From NCBI GenBank assembly GCA_036897485.1, contig JAYMTF010001870.1:1-20907 (forward strand): a stretch of DNA of 20,907 bases, in the 5' to 3' direction. Shown here in pieces: positions 1-8,884 of the stretch. The notes below the pieces were generated by a model that was not told the DNA's origin, did not search any database, and saw only the letters and a list, made by a program, of their open reading frames with translations. Origin of the DNA: Pelargonium nanum (Eukaryota; Streptophyta; Magnoliopsida; Geraniales; Geraniaceae). Within the stretch, counting starts at the first letter, position 1. Each line of letters begins with the position of its first letter. The position numbers were made by a program, and so were the translations under genes.

Positions 1-94
1 TACTGTCTCTTATTCTTCTCTCTTTACTTCGTTCTTGCTTGCATCAATTTCATAACAGAATTATCATTAATATCACAAAAAAAAAAAATATGTG

Positions 95-545
95 TTTGCT
101 GGGTGTTGTGCTCAGATGGTCCATTAAGACCAAGTGTTGGGTATTGAGCTAAGATGGCCCGTTAAGCCCTTCGGGCCCAAATACTTATTGAAAGCCCAAA
201 AGGCCCAGCCAAAACCATGAGATAGAAGAAAGGAACCCACCCACAGGATTAAGGAGAGTGCCACAAGCCCAAGCCCTCTATAAAAGGGGGAGAGGTAAGA
301 GGTAGAGAGGAGTAAAAAACATATACCCGACTAACTTAAGCATCAGATGGGTTGTTCGTAGAGGGGACCTTGTTTTGTAGGTTAGTTCAAGAGAAGGAAG
401 GAGTAAGCTCGAGAATCATGAAGCAACATTTGGTGAATCCAATGTGAACCGAGCAGGCGAGCCAACTTAATGAAGCCTGGAAGGGAGGAGGGATCTCGAT
501 CATCACACACCCATGCCGACACCAAAAGAAGCCGATCGGAGACAC
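95..545 (+). mobile_element. LTR-like retrotransposon remnant (solo LTR or fragment)
   Basis: The stretch carries repeated GCCCA/GGCCC motifs, then a strong TATA box (TATAAAAG, 279-286) followed by a purine-rich run. About 45 bases further on is ACTAACTTAAGCATCAGA (330-346). An 'ACTTAAGCATC' segment shortly after a TATA box is typical of the R/U5 part of plant Ty3/gypsy LTRs (established knowledge, recalled). A 38-base imperfect tandem duplication lies at its left side (about 110-131 and 148-169). I found no second LTR, primer-binding site, polypurine tract or convincing target-site duplication, so the ends are approximate. It could be a solo LTR or a TRIM-type fragment. Confidence 0.45.
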
Positions 546-845
546 AATGGAGACACAAGTGAATTGCCTATATGTAGGCTAATATACAAATGAGGATTGT
601 TACTTAATTAGTTGAAAGATAGGTGTGTACAAATTAAATGTATGGATGTGCAAGAGATGATGGAGACTTGAAGAAGATAAAATAGAGAAGCCTATACAAG
701 TTGCTTTACCTTCCAATTGAGGGTTATTTGCTTTAACAGACTGGAACACCTCTTAAGCATGATTAGAAAGAAAAGTCTTCATCAATCATTCCCTCCTATT
801 ATATTAACTAATTAAGGTCATATAAAAGTTAAAAACAATCAAAAC

Positions 846-938
846 TTGACTCTTCTCAGTGGTTGCAGGTAGCTTTGCCTAAAAATTTATGGGTTCTTAA
901 CATGATCATGTTCTCTAGAATTCTGCTTACTTTTGACC
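846..938 (+). promoter_or_regulatory. W-box motifs upstream of the first CRK
   Basis: TTGACT at 846-851 and TTGACC at 933-938 match the WRKY-binding W-box core TTGAC(C/T). They lie 277 and 190 bases before the ATG at 1123. CRK genes are commonly induced by salicylic acid and pathogens through WRKY factors (family knowledge), so the position is plausible. The motif is short and occurs often by chance, and no clear TATA box was seen for this gene. Confidence 0.3.
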
Positions 939-1122
939 TTATCAAATTCTTTACTCATTAGCACTTTGCAACTCAAGAACTGGTCCAAATATGTTTTCCA
1001 AGAAAACCACGAGTGTCTGCAAGAGACTTTGAATTTTCAAATTTCTCTCCACTCATCTTCTCTACAAGAAAGACACACTATGTTGTGTGCTTGCTCATCT
1101 CTGCTAGCCAAATATTGCACCA

Positions 1123-3779
1123 ATGGTTTCTTTTGCTTTGAACTCAATCATAGTTTTCTTTGTGATTCTTTCTTCCATCTCCCTTGGCAGTGCCCGATGG
1201 CGAGGATTTAGAGGCACCAATTGCAACAAATTGTCCCAATACACTAGCAGTTACTTCCCTATAAACCTCAATGTCACACTATCTTCACTATACATGAAAG
1301 CAGGTAATGCCACACCAGGACCGGGTGGAAACGGGTTCTTCCACACCAGCACGGGACAAGGTACCGATGCAGCATACGGTCTCATTCTATGCAGAGGAGA
1401 TGTGTCCCATGAGTTATGCCAGAGATGCATCAAAACCGCCAAGGACTCGATTGTGAGACTCTGTCCAAACCATAAAGAAGCAATCACATGGTATGACCAT
1501 TGTATGTTACGATATTCGAATCAAACAATGATCTCAAGACCGATGGAAACCCCCAAATTCAGATGCAGTTCTGAGGGTATTAGATCGTACCCTCAGAAGT
1601 TTAATGAGAGTTTGGCTGGTTTAATGTACGGCCTGGTTAAGCAAGCTGTGTCTAGCACCAACAACTTTTATGCTACTGGACATGTAAATGGCACTGCAGC
1701 TTTTGACAGGATACATGGACTTGTGCAATGCACCCCGGACATAACTCCATCTGAGTGCAACATCTGTTTGTCTAAGTGTGTTGCAAGCGACATTCCAGCC
1801 GGCTGTAAAAAAGATATGTTATCAGGAATGGTTTTGAAGCCGAGTTGCAGTGTCCGGTATCAAAGCTTTCCTTTCCGCGACTTCAAGCCTGAGGCCGCTC
1901 CACCTCTACCCCTCGCCACTTCGGTGCCACCAGCAATGTCAGGTATCAATATGTGTGCGTTTCGTAGTACACAAATGTGATACATACATTTATGAAGATC
2001 ATTGTTTTTTGTCATACCATTGAGAAATGTTGTTTTGTAATATATGCAGAAAAAACACAGAACTCAACAAAGACTATCATTGCCACTCTTGTTCCGGCAT
2101 ATATCTTGGTGGTGCTTTTGTCTGTATTCTGTTATTGTTTCAGATTCTGCAGGAAATCAAGCAAGAAATACAATTATGTGATAGAGGATGGTAAGAGAAA
2201 GGGACTAATACTTTAGTTTGAGCAAGAATCATTTCTAGCAACTTCTTTTGTTTTATTTGATTACTGATTTGGTGTTATTAGGATACGAAGCTACGAGTGT
2301 ACAATCCTTGCAATTCGAGCTGGATACAGTCGAAGCAGCAACGGACAACTTCTCTGATGACAACATGATTGGCCAGGGTGGATTTGGCAGAGTTTACAAG
2401 GTCAGAAATCTGTAGAGGAAGTAAAAAACTCTTTATGTAATCTTCTGTCTAGCTATAAAAATGTGGCTAAAGTAATTGTGCGCTTATGGCGGTTTATATA
2501 ACTCAGTGAACACTTGTTAATGGACAACAAATTGCTGTGAAAAGGCTTTCAAGAAGCTCTAGACAAGGTGGAGAGGAATTTAGAAATGAGGTGTTAGTGT
2601 TGGCCAAGCTTCAACATAGAAATCTTGTCCGACTGTTAGGGTTTTGCCTGCAAGAAGAAGAGAAGATACTCATATATGAATTTGTGCCAAACAAGAGCCT
2701 AGACTACTTTCTATTTGGTAAGAACCTTTCCTGCACTACTTTCTTCTTAATGCATATTTTATGGAGGTTTTCAAGGCTCAAATCCAATATGGAACTCCAT
2801 CTGTTTTTCAAGTATTTATATTAGTTTCTAACACATTTTCTGATGAATGTACAGATTCTGAGAAGCATGTATTACTCAATTGGTCAATTCGTAGCAAGAT
2901 TATCGGATCCATTGCTCGGGGGCTCTTATATCTTCATGAAGACTCTCATCTCAGAATCATACATTGTGACCTTAAAGCCAGTAATGTTTTGTTGGATGAG
3001 GACATGATTCCAAAAATTTTAGATTTTGGCATGGCCAGGATTTTTGGTGTGGATCAAACTCATGGAAGTACAAACAAAATAGCCGGCACATAGTGAGTTC
3101 TTGAATCTGTCTCGCATATTTAAAACAAAGTTACTAGAGAATCCTCAGCTAGTCTTTCTCAACTAAGTGTTTTTGTGTTGGAGTCTAGTGGTTACATGTC
3201 TCCAGAGTATGCTATACATGGGCAATTCTCTGTGAAGTCTGATGTGTTCAGTTTTGGAGTCATAGTACTGGAGATAATAAGTGGAACAAAGATCACTTCA
3301 TTCTATCAACCAGATACAGCTGAGAACCTTTTGAGCTTTGTAAGTAAAAGATGAAACAAATCCTTTAATTTTGTCAATTTTGATAACAGCATCCTCAAAG
3401 ATTGGACTGTTGCTGATTGTTGCAGGCTTGGAGGCATTGGGGGGATGGGACACCATTGGAGGTGATGCATCCAATTCTGGCTTCTACTTATTCAAGAAAT
3501 GAGGTCACTAGGTGCATCCACATTGGCTTATTGTGTGTTCAAGAAGATCCAGCTGACAGACCCGCGATGGCAACAATAGCTCTCATGCTTGGCAGCTCCT
3601 CCTTTACTCTGCCAATGCCTCAACAACCTGCTTTCTTTGTTCGCAGTAGAATAGGATCCAGCTTATTAGTAGAAGAGATTGACTCGGAACAATCCTCAAA
3701 CAAGTCAATGCCATTGTCTTTGAACGAAGCCTCCATTACTGAAATACATCCTCGAAAACCATTGGGGCAAGTGGTTTAA
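1123..3779 (+). CDS. Cysteine-rich receptor-like kinase (DUF26 CRK), interrupted by a stop at the start of exon 4
   Basis: Plasma-membrane receptor-like Ser/Thr kinase. Exons: 1123-1942, 2050-2190, 2282-2400, 2507-2717, 2855-3092, 3189-3339, 3426-3779 (678 codons including the final stop). Residues 1-24 form a signal peptide. Two DUF26 domains follow, with C-X8-C-X2-C at C90/C99/C102 and C203/C212/C215. A transmembrane helix spans about 282-304, and the glycine loop [11 protein letters not shown] spans 350-360. Codon 361, the first of exon 4, is TGA where relatives have GGA or GGG. The nearest other AG (2471-2472) also leads straight into a stop, and skipping exon 4 (211 nt) shifts the frame. 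The predicted product is therefore a 360-residue kinase-less receptor. Downstream, the frame stays open with the catalytic Lys at codon 372, HCD at 467-469 in place of HRD, an intact DFG and GYMSPEY. Either a recent null allele, a truncated receptor, or a one-base sequence error. Confidence 0.85.
2507..2509 (+). other. In-frame TGA at first codon of CRK exon 4
   Basis: The acceptor CAG ends at 2506, and the next codon in the phase fixed by exon 3 is TGA, followed by codons for [11 protein letters not shown]. The two intact CRKs here begin the same exon with G-K-L and G-L-L, so the ancestral codon was most likely GGA and one G-to-T change made the stop. Confidence 0.85.
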
Positions 3780-5364
3780 GGCGTTTGGTCCCCTTGAACT
3801 CTCAGGTTCGAGCTTCCTCTCAGATGCTGCTTAAAAACACTTGGCATGATTTGAATTACAACTTTGTTGAAGATTGGAGGATCAAGAATAGGAATGGAAA
3901 TGTGATTCCCATTCTTTATGTTTAGAGTAAAGATCTTTGGACAAGAGAATCTCATTTTATAACTTTTAATCCAAACACTACTTCAATTTGTTCTACTTAC
4001 ATTTTCTCAATAAAGATACTGGCAGAGTGGTTGCTTGCTGGACCAAATTTCTCTCAGAGTGATGATTAATCCATTTTTTTGTAGAATTGAAGTCATCTGC
4101 TACTATTTTGAAAACCAAAACCATAACACAGAAGTTGGAGCCGTACCCGAATGCTATGAAGAATCAATCATTGAGCATCTTCAGTGTATGGAGAAGAACA
4201 CTTTATTGAATCTTACCTAAGATCCACCACATCCTCCTCCCCACCCTTAGTTCATCATCATATTCATGGCTACTCTGTTATGTTTCATCAAAGACCTCAT
4301 TGCTAAATAATAAAAAGAAGCATCTCCAGGAAAAAATCTCTCATTTTTCAATAGCTTTGGTTTGAATTGGAATAACCCCCTTTTGGTTCGGTAATCAGGA
4401 TGTCTTAAGAGCCCTCTGCTATGCCAACTACGGGATTTTACAACTGTTGAAAGCTTTTCTTAATATTAAGTTATTATAAGGAAACTTTTGAACACTAGAA
4501 TCTAATAAACTATAAAAAAGAGTACTCGATTTCAGACATAGGACAAGGCAAAAAGTTACACGACAACTTTAAGACTCTTTACTCTTATGATAAATGCCCT
4601 TAAGATTCGAAATTTATTTACAGGGAGGGTTCCTCGTAGTATTGTAGCAAGAGTCCCATTAAGATTTATAACTATAAAGTTTTCAATTTATGTTCTATAT
4701 TCCCACCAGACACCGGGCGTTATTCAAATCCAATGCTCCTTAGAGTTCAATCTTAGTTCAATTTATAGCTTAAATTGTTTTTTCCAATTGTTGTTTTGCT
4801 TCAATTATGTTAACTATTTCTATCCTCTGATGTATATTATTGCTCTAACTATATTGGTTGGAGCAAGTTCTAATAAAAAGTTCTTAATAGCTGATAAAAA
4901 TAACAGAGGACAGTGAAAGGATTACAAGCATATTGATTCATGCTTCTTTGGAACTTGGAAGTGAAGCTACCTCCCAAGTGTAACACCCTCACATGTTTTG
5001 ATTTAATCCAACAACAAAAATGCGAATTCTGACATAATTTTTGTCATAAAACAAAATTTCACACAGAAAATGTGTTGTCATTACAAAAGTCTGCACGAAA
5101 TAAGACTAAAATCATCCTATCACAATGTATTATGGAATTTCAGTCAAATATCCACCGATGGTAGTCTATTGCAAAAGATGACAACTACATGGTAGTCTAA
5201 AGTTATAGGAAAAAATGATAATATTGACAACTGACGAAATTGGTGGAAAATATTTCAAGCTAATCTAAAGTTAAAAAAATAAAGTTCATATAGTTTAAGA
5301 TTGTCATCCTTAATTTAACCTCGAATTTATTAGTAAGTGAAATAGTCAATTATGAGGTAGGTCT
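3780..5364. other. AT-rich spacer and 3' region of the first CRK
   Basis: No gene is supported here. The first few hundred bases are probably the 3' UTR of the CRK: AATAAA lies at 4009-4014, 230 bases after the stop, and another AATAA-rich stretch is near 4305. The open frame at 4587-4916 is AT-rich, shows no recognisable domain and is probably chance. From about 4980 the sequence is anonymous and AT-rich, leading into the target-site duplication of the MULE element. Confidence 0.5.
4009..4014 (+). terminator. Candidate polyadenylation signal for the first CRK
   Basis: A canonical AATAAA lies 230 bases downstream of the CRK stop in a T-rich context. Plant polyadenylation signals are degenerate, so this is only a candidate. 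Confidence 0.3.
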
Positions 5365-5373
5365 ATAATTTAT

Positions 5374-5520
5374 GGGATAAAGGTTTTTTTGGTACCCAAA
5401 CTTTGACCCCGAACTCAATCTAGTACCTACACTTTTATTGTACCAGAGTTAGTACCCATGCTTTTATTTTACACCCAATTTGGTACCCACCGACAACTTC
5501 CGTCAATTTTACCGTGAAGT
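5374..5520 (+). repeat. Left terminal inverted repeat of element 1
   Basis: This segment pairs with the reverse complement of 6584-6761. Within it a motif of the form GTACC-x-ACTTTTATT recurs about every 30 bases, with a final CCCAATTTGGTACCC. The right copy carries one more such unit, which explains its greater length. Confidence 0.8.
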
Positions 5521-6583
5521 GCTGAGCTGAAAAGTTTTGTCTATGTGGCATCCACGTGGATATTGTTTAATTTTAATTATAAAAAACTCTCCCCGTTCTC
5601 CTCTCTCACGAGCTCTCCCTCTCTCGCCGTCCTCCTCCGAGCAGGGTCAACCGACCTCCTCGTCTCCAGCGACATCAGCAGACACGGGCGGAGCAACCAC
5701 GAAGGTGAGCCCCTGAAACCCTAATTTTATTTGATTTTTTTTTTTGTATCAGTAATGGAATCAAACTCCAATTGAGCCCAATAAAGCCACCAATTTAGTT
5801 GAAATCAGTGAAGCAAGCAAGCAATGATGTGAGTGAAGCAAACAAATCATCACCAGTTAATGCCATGGCCGGTCAGCCTTCTTCTGGTGACCCTTCTCTC
5901 GCCGTCCTTCTCCGAGAGGCTCTCTCTCTCTCTCCGATCTGCAAATCGACACTGGCGAAAACCGCTCCCTTGTACACAAATGTCCCAAACCTCTGCAGGA
6001 GCCCGAATGAGCCAGGCTCGAACATGTGGCTCTGCGGGCAGCCCGCAAAGATCAACGGAAGGGTCATGGCCACAACCGAGGTTGAGGCGGTGGGTCGCCG
6101 TGCTGCAAATCGACGCATGCGGCCGCCGATAATAAAGAGGACTGCTCTCCACCTCCGCCAGAGCTCTAGTTTCCGCCGCTTCCTCCAGAGTCTCCGATTT
6201 CGTTGTTGTCATTTCTAGCGTCGAAGGAGTAAAGAATTAGGGGACCATGGTTTTGGAGACGGTTGATAGTGAGGGAAAGGGAGAGGGGTTGTGGAGATGA
6301 AAATGAGGTGAGGCCCGATGGCTGCTCCGTCCGCCTCTTCTTCTTTTCAGCTCAGATCCGGCAAAGGATGTGTCGTCGGCGGTGGGAGGTCGGTGAAGGG
6401 ATATGAGATTTTTTTTGTTTTTTGTTTTTTTTTTGTAATTTTAAATTCCAACTCAGCTTTCTCTTTTGCCACATCATCACAAATTATACAACTTAGCAGC
6501 CAATAGTATACGTCATCACCCATGTCAGCCTCCACGTCAGCGTATTTTTTCCACTGAGGCAGTACAACCTCCACTTAGGCGAG

Positions 6584-6761
6584 ACTTAACGGACAAATTG
6601 ACGGAGTGTGCAGCAAGTACTCAATTGGGTTCAAAACAGAAGTGTGAGTATTAGATTCGGTAGAAAATAAAAGTGTGAGTACTAATTCTGGTATAATAAA
6701 AGTCTGAGTACTAGACTGAGTTTGAGGCCAAAATTTGAGTACCAAAAGAAACCTTTATCCC
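6584..6761 (-). repeat. Right terminal inverted repeat of element 1
   Basis: The reverse complement follows the left repeat step by step: GGGATAAAGG, GGTACTCAAA, AGTCTAGTACTCA, ACTTTTATT, then TCCGTCAATTT. It has one additional internal unit compared with the left arm and many transitions, so the insertion is not very recent. Confidence 0.8.
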
Positions 6762-6954
6762 ATAATTTATCGTCAAAATCATAAGTCGGTCTCAATTTTA
6801 AATTCTGAAACTAGTTGAGAGACAATCTGCATATATTCCCTCTTGAAGCAACTCCACTTGGCACTTGCTATCTCTCTTCTTGAAGCCACCCCACTTGCTA
6901 TTTCTGTGTGCTTCTTTAATTATTACCATTTACTTGATAAAAAAAACAATTTGC

Positions 6955-7174
6955 TCTTTTATATTTTTTCTTAGGTTTATTTTTTATTTTTTATTTGTAT
7001 GCAATTTCCAATATATTATTTGAAAATAAATTATATATATGTTCCAAATTTTGTATAAAAAAGAATTGTTCTTTTATATTTTTTCTTAGGTTTTTATTTT
7101 TATTTTTGTGCAATTTTCAATCTATTACTAGAAGAAGAATGTTATATGTCCCAAATTTTGTAAAAAAAAACTTG
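6955..7174. repeat. Imperfect tandem duplication, unit about 115 bp
   Basis: Copy A (6955-7069) and copy B (7070-7174) share TCTTTTATATTTTTTCTTAG, then GCAATTT-CAAT, then CCAAATTTTGTA, in the same order and spacing. Copy B has lost a few bases. Confidence 0.7.
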
Positions 7175-7350
7175 TACAAAATGATGTGGCGAATAAATAG
7201 ACATGACACATCAATTACTCTATTGATATCATATTTGTCAGATTTTTATTTATTTAAACTTAATTTTAAACCACAAAAAATATAAAAATATATGTGACAT
7301 ATAAGGTGCTGCATCACTTTGAATCCTATATTTTGTACAAAATTTGGGAC
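7148..7350. repeat. Possible MITE with inverted ends
   Basis: The left end GTCCCAAATTTTGTA (7148) is matched in reverse complement by the right end at 7350 (...TACAAAATTTGGGAC). Inside, ATGATGTGGC on the left pairs with a GCTGCATCACTTTG segment on the right (about 7307). I could not find a target-site duplication, and the left end overlaps copy B of the tandem duplication, so the boundary and family are uncertain. Confidence 0.4.
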
Positions 7351-7600
7351 AATTTCAAGTCCACTCCCACAGAAGGAGCATCAATATGAAAGTAATTTTT
7401 GACATGCATTGGGATTGGGGGCTGCACCACTTTAGTTTTCTCCATTATGGGGTCATCTGTCACACTCTACACTGACTGTTATAAGAATTTTGCCAAGTTA
7501 CTGCTTTTGGAACTAGTCAATTTAGAAACTTATAATATGGGTTGAGTTTATTTTCCAGATATGGTATCATGATCTATAGCTACTACAACACAACCTCCTT

Positions 7601-7650
7601 CGCAAGTTCCACCTCATTTCCTTGCCCCGCCACTTACGTTCTTCACAGAA
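7601..7650 (+). promoter_or_regulatory. Upstream block shared with the downstream CRK
   Basis: CGCAAGTTCCACCTCATTTC begins here, 146 bases before the start codon. Nearly the same sequence begins at 10735, 177 bases before the ATG of the CRK at 10912. The similarity continues into the following 40 bases with a conserved 'ac(g)tt...gt' stretch. It is either a shared control region or plain remnant of the duplication. Confidence 0.5.
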
Positions 7651-7679
7651 TGCCAAGAAAAAATGTACACCATATGACC

Positions 7680-7686
7680 TATAAAT
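7680..7686 (+). promoter_or_regulatory. Candidate TATA box of the DUF26-only gene
   Basis: CTATAAATT lies about 61 bases before the ATG at 7747, giving a predicted 5' UTR of some 30-40 bases, as expected for a short plant leader. Confidence 0.5.
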
Positions 7687-7746
7687 TTACCCATTTAAGA
7701 TCCTCTTCATGTACATTAACGGATTAACCATATTTGATTCAAACAA

Positions 7747-8676
7747 ATGGCAACAGTTACTAGAAGCCAACTTTTGTTTGTTTTTACCATCTCCTTCATG
7801 CATTTTCTTGCTGTTACCTACAGTGTGCATCATGATAATGTCACAGACTGTATAGAGCAGAGAGGTTTCTACAACAAGTCGACCAACTTTCAGGCAAACC
7901 TGAACTACATCCTCTCCAATCTCTCCTCCATCGCCTCCGATACTAAAAACCCTGACTTCGGGTTTTACAGTCTCTCCTATGGCACAAACTCAGACACAGC
8001 TTATGCAATTGCACTCTGCAGAGGCGACGTTGACCAGAAAACATGCCTGGATTGCATTAGCAGAGGCAGCAAATCGCTCCCGGCGCAGTGTCCGGCGTAT
8101 TTCGAGGCCATTACAGCCTACGACGAGTGCATGGTGCGCTACGCGAACCGCCCCATATTTGGATCCATGGAGATTCTGCCATATTTCTTCTGGTACGGTC
8201 TTAGTAACGTCTCTGACTCGGAATTCAAAGGCTTCGACGAGGCGCGAACGAGTCTGTTGGATAGTCTGAGTGTTGGAGCTGCCTCCGGTGGTTCTCGTCT
8301 CAAGTACGCGACCGGTAACACGGTTGCTCCCAACAATAAGACGATATACGCAGCCGTGCAGTGCACACCGGATTTATCCATGAAAGAGTGCGGTGCGTGC
8401 ATGAGTGCAGCGTCTGGGCTCATTCCTAAATGCTGCGGGAATAGGTTGGGAGGAAGAGTGATTCAGCCCAGCTGTAACTTAAGGTGGGAGGTGGACCAGT
8501 TCTATTCAACGCCGGCGAATTTTCCGGCTATGTCCCCGGCGAGTCCTCCGGCGGCGGTGGAAGTTCCGGCGGTTTCTCCCACCATTCAATCGGGTGCGGA
8601 ATCTATGCATGAGGCTCGGCTCGTTTTGAGTGGTTTCTTGATCTTGTGGGCCGCTCTAGCCATTTATCTAAGTTGA
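7747..8676 (+). CDS. Secreted DUF26-only (cysteine-rich repeat) protein, probably GPI-anchored
   Basis: Single-exon gene of 309 codons encoding a cysteine-rich repeat protein without a kinase. Residues 1-26 form a signal peptide. DUF26 domain 1 spans about 31-136 (C91/C100/C103) and domain 2 about 146-252 (C206/C215/C218), each with C-X8-C-X2-C. A Pro/Ser/Ala-rich spacer (257-281) follows, then small residues near 282-286, and a hydrophobic tail (about 292-309) that ends the protein with no basic cytoplasmic part. That arrangement fits a GPI-attachment signal, so the inferred location is the outer face of the plasma membrane. Plasmodesmata-located proteins are an alternative class, but they keep a short tail after the helix. 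The ectodomain matches the CRK at 10912-13628 almost block for block. No kinase remnant follows the stop, and all domain cysteines are intact, so it looks functional rather than a truncated pseudogene. Confidence 0.85.
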   Translation: MATVTRSQLLFVFTISFMHFLAVTYSVHHDNVTDCIEQRGFYNKSTNFQANLNYILSNLSSIASDTKNPDFGFYSLSYGTNSDTAYAIALCRGDVDQKTCLDCISRGSKSLPAQCPAYFEAITAYDECMVRYANRPIFGSMEILPYFFWYGLSNVSDSEFKGFDEARTSLLDSLSVGAASGGSRLKYATGNTVAPNNKTIYAAVQCTPDLSMKECGACMSAASGLIPKCCGNRLGGRVIQPSCNLRWEVDQFYSTPANFPAMSPASPPAAVEVPAVSPTIQSGAESMHEARLVLSGFLILWAALAIYLS

Positions 8677-8855
8677 TTCAGTTATTAAGAGTGCCCACCA
8701 ATCACCTATACCGTATACGTACTAGCTACTAGTAAAATGGATCCAGAATATTTTTATTTTCCGAATAGTTTATGCCATATATAGTAGTTTATTATAAGTT
8801 TGTCTCTGTATTTACCTTTATTTTAAATTAAAGATTGTATGTTAAAACACTTTGA

Positions 8856-8861
8856 AATAAA
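8856..8861 (+). terminator. Candidate polyadenylation signal of the DUF26-only gene
   Basis: AATAAA lies about 180 bases after the stop codon in a T-rich stretch. It is a candidate only. Confidence 0.3.
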
Positions 8862-8884
8862 TTGCACTCTTCTTTATTCTCAAG

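Larger units (their letters stand above)
5374..6761. mobile_element. Non-autonomous Mutator-like (MULE) DNA transposon, element 1
   Basis: The ends are inverted repeats starting GGGATAAAGGTTT on the left and finishing AAACCTTTATCCC on the right. The identical 9-bp sequence ATAATTTAT flanks the element at 5365-5373 and 6762-6770. Long terminal inverted repeats plus a 9-11 bp duplication are the hallmark of Mutator-like elements (family knowledge). The interior, about 5580-6330, is clearly more GC-rich than the surroundings, with CT-rich stretches and a 'cgccgtcctcctccgag' segment that recurs as 'cgccgtccttctccgag'. It has no transposase that I recognise. Its open frames look like host gene scraps, as in Pack-MULEs, but I cannot name a source gene. 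Confidence 0.85.
6771..7746. other. AT-rich spacer upstream of the DUF26-only gene
   Basis: No gene is supported. It contains a 115-bp direct duplication, a possible MITE and, in its last 150 bases, the promoter of the DUF26-only gene. The open frame at 6995-7285 is built of AT-rich duplicated sequence and is rejected as a gene. Confidence 0.5.

Noticed and set aside
933..1211. Open frame overlapping the start of the first CRK
   Set aside because: It begins with TTG, lies in another frame, has no domain and overlaps a clear gene start.
1251..1487. Minus-strand frames opposite DUF26 exons (also 8139-8423 and 11340-11579)
   Set aside because: They are shadows of conserved coding sequence on the plus strand; paralogous positions give related shadows.
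4587..4916. 109-codon open frame in the spacer
   Set aside because: It is AT-rich, with no recognisable domain or homologous neighbour, and its composition is like the non-coding surroundings.
5799..6218. Open frames on both strands inside MULE element 1
   Set aside because: They overlap one another in several frames because the region is GC-rich, and no family is recognisable. They are treated as transposon interior.
8677..8880. Remnant of a kinase part after the DUF26-only gene
   Set aside because: No glycine loop, HRD, DFG or exon-like splice signals were found. The gene ends cleanly with its own tail.
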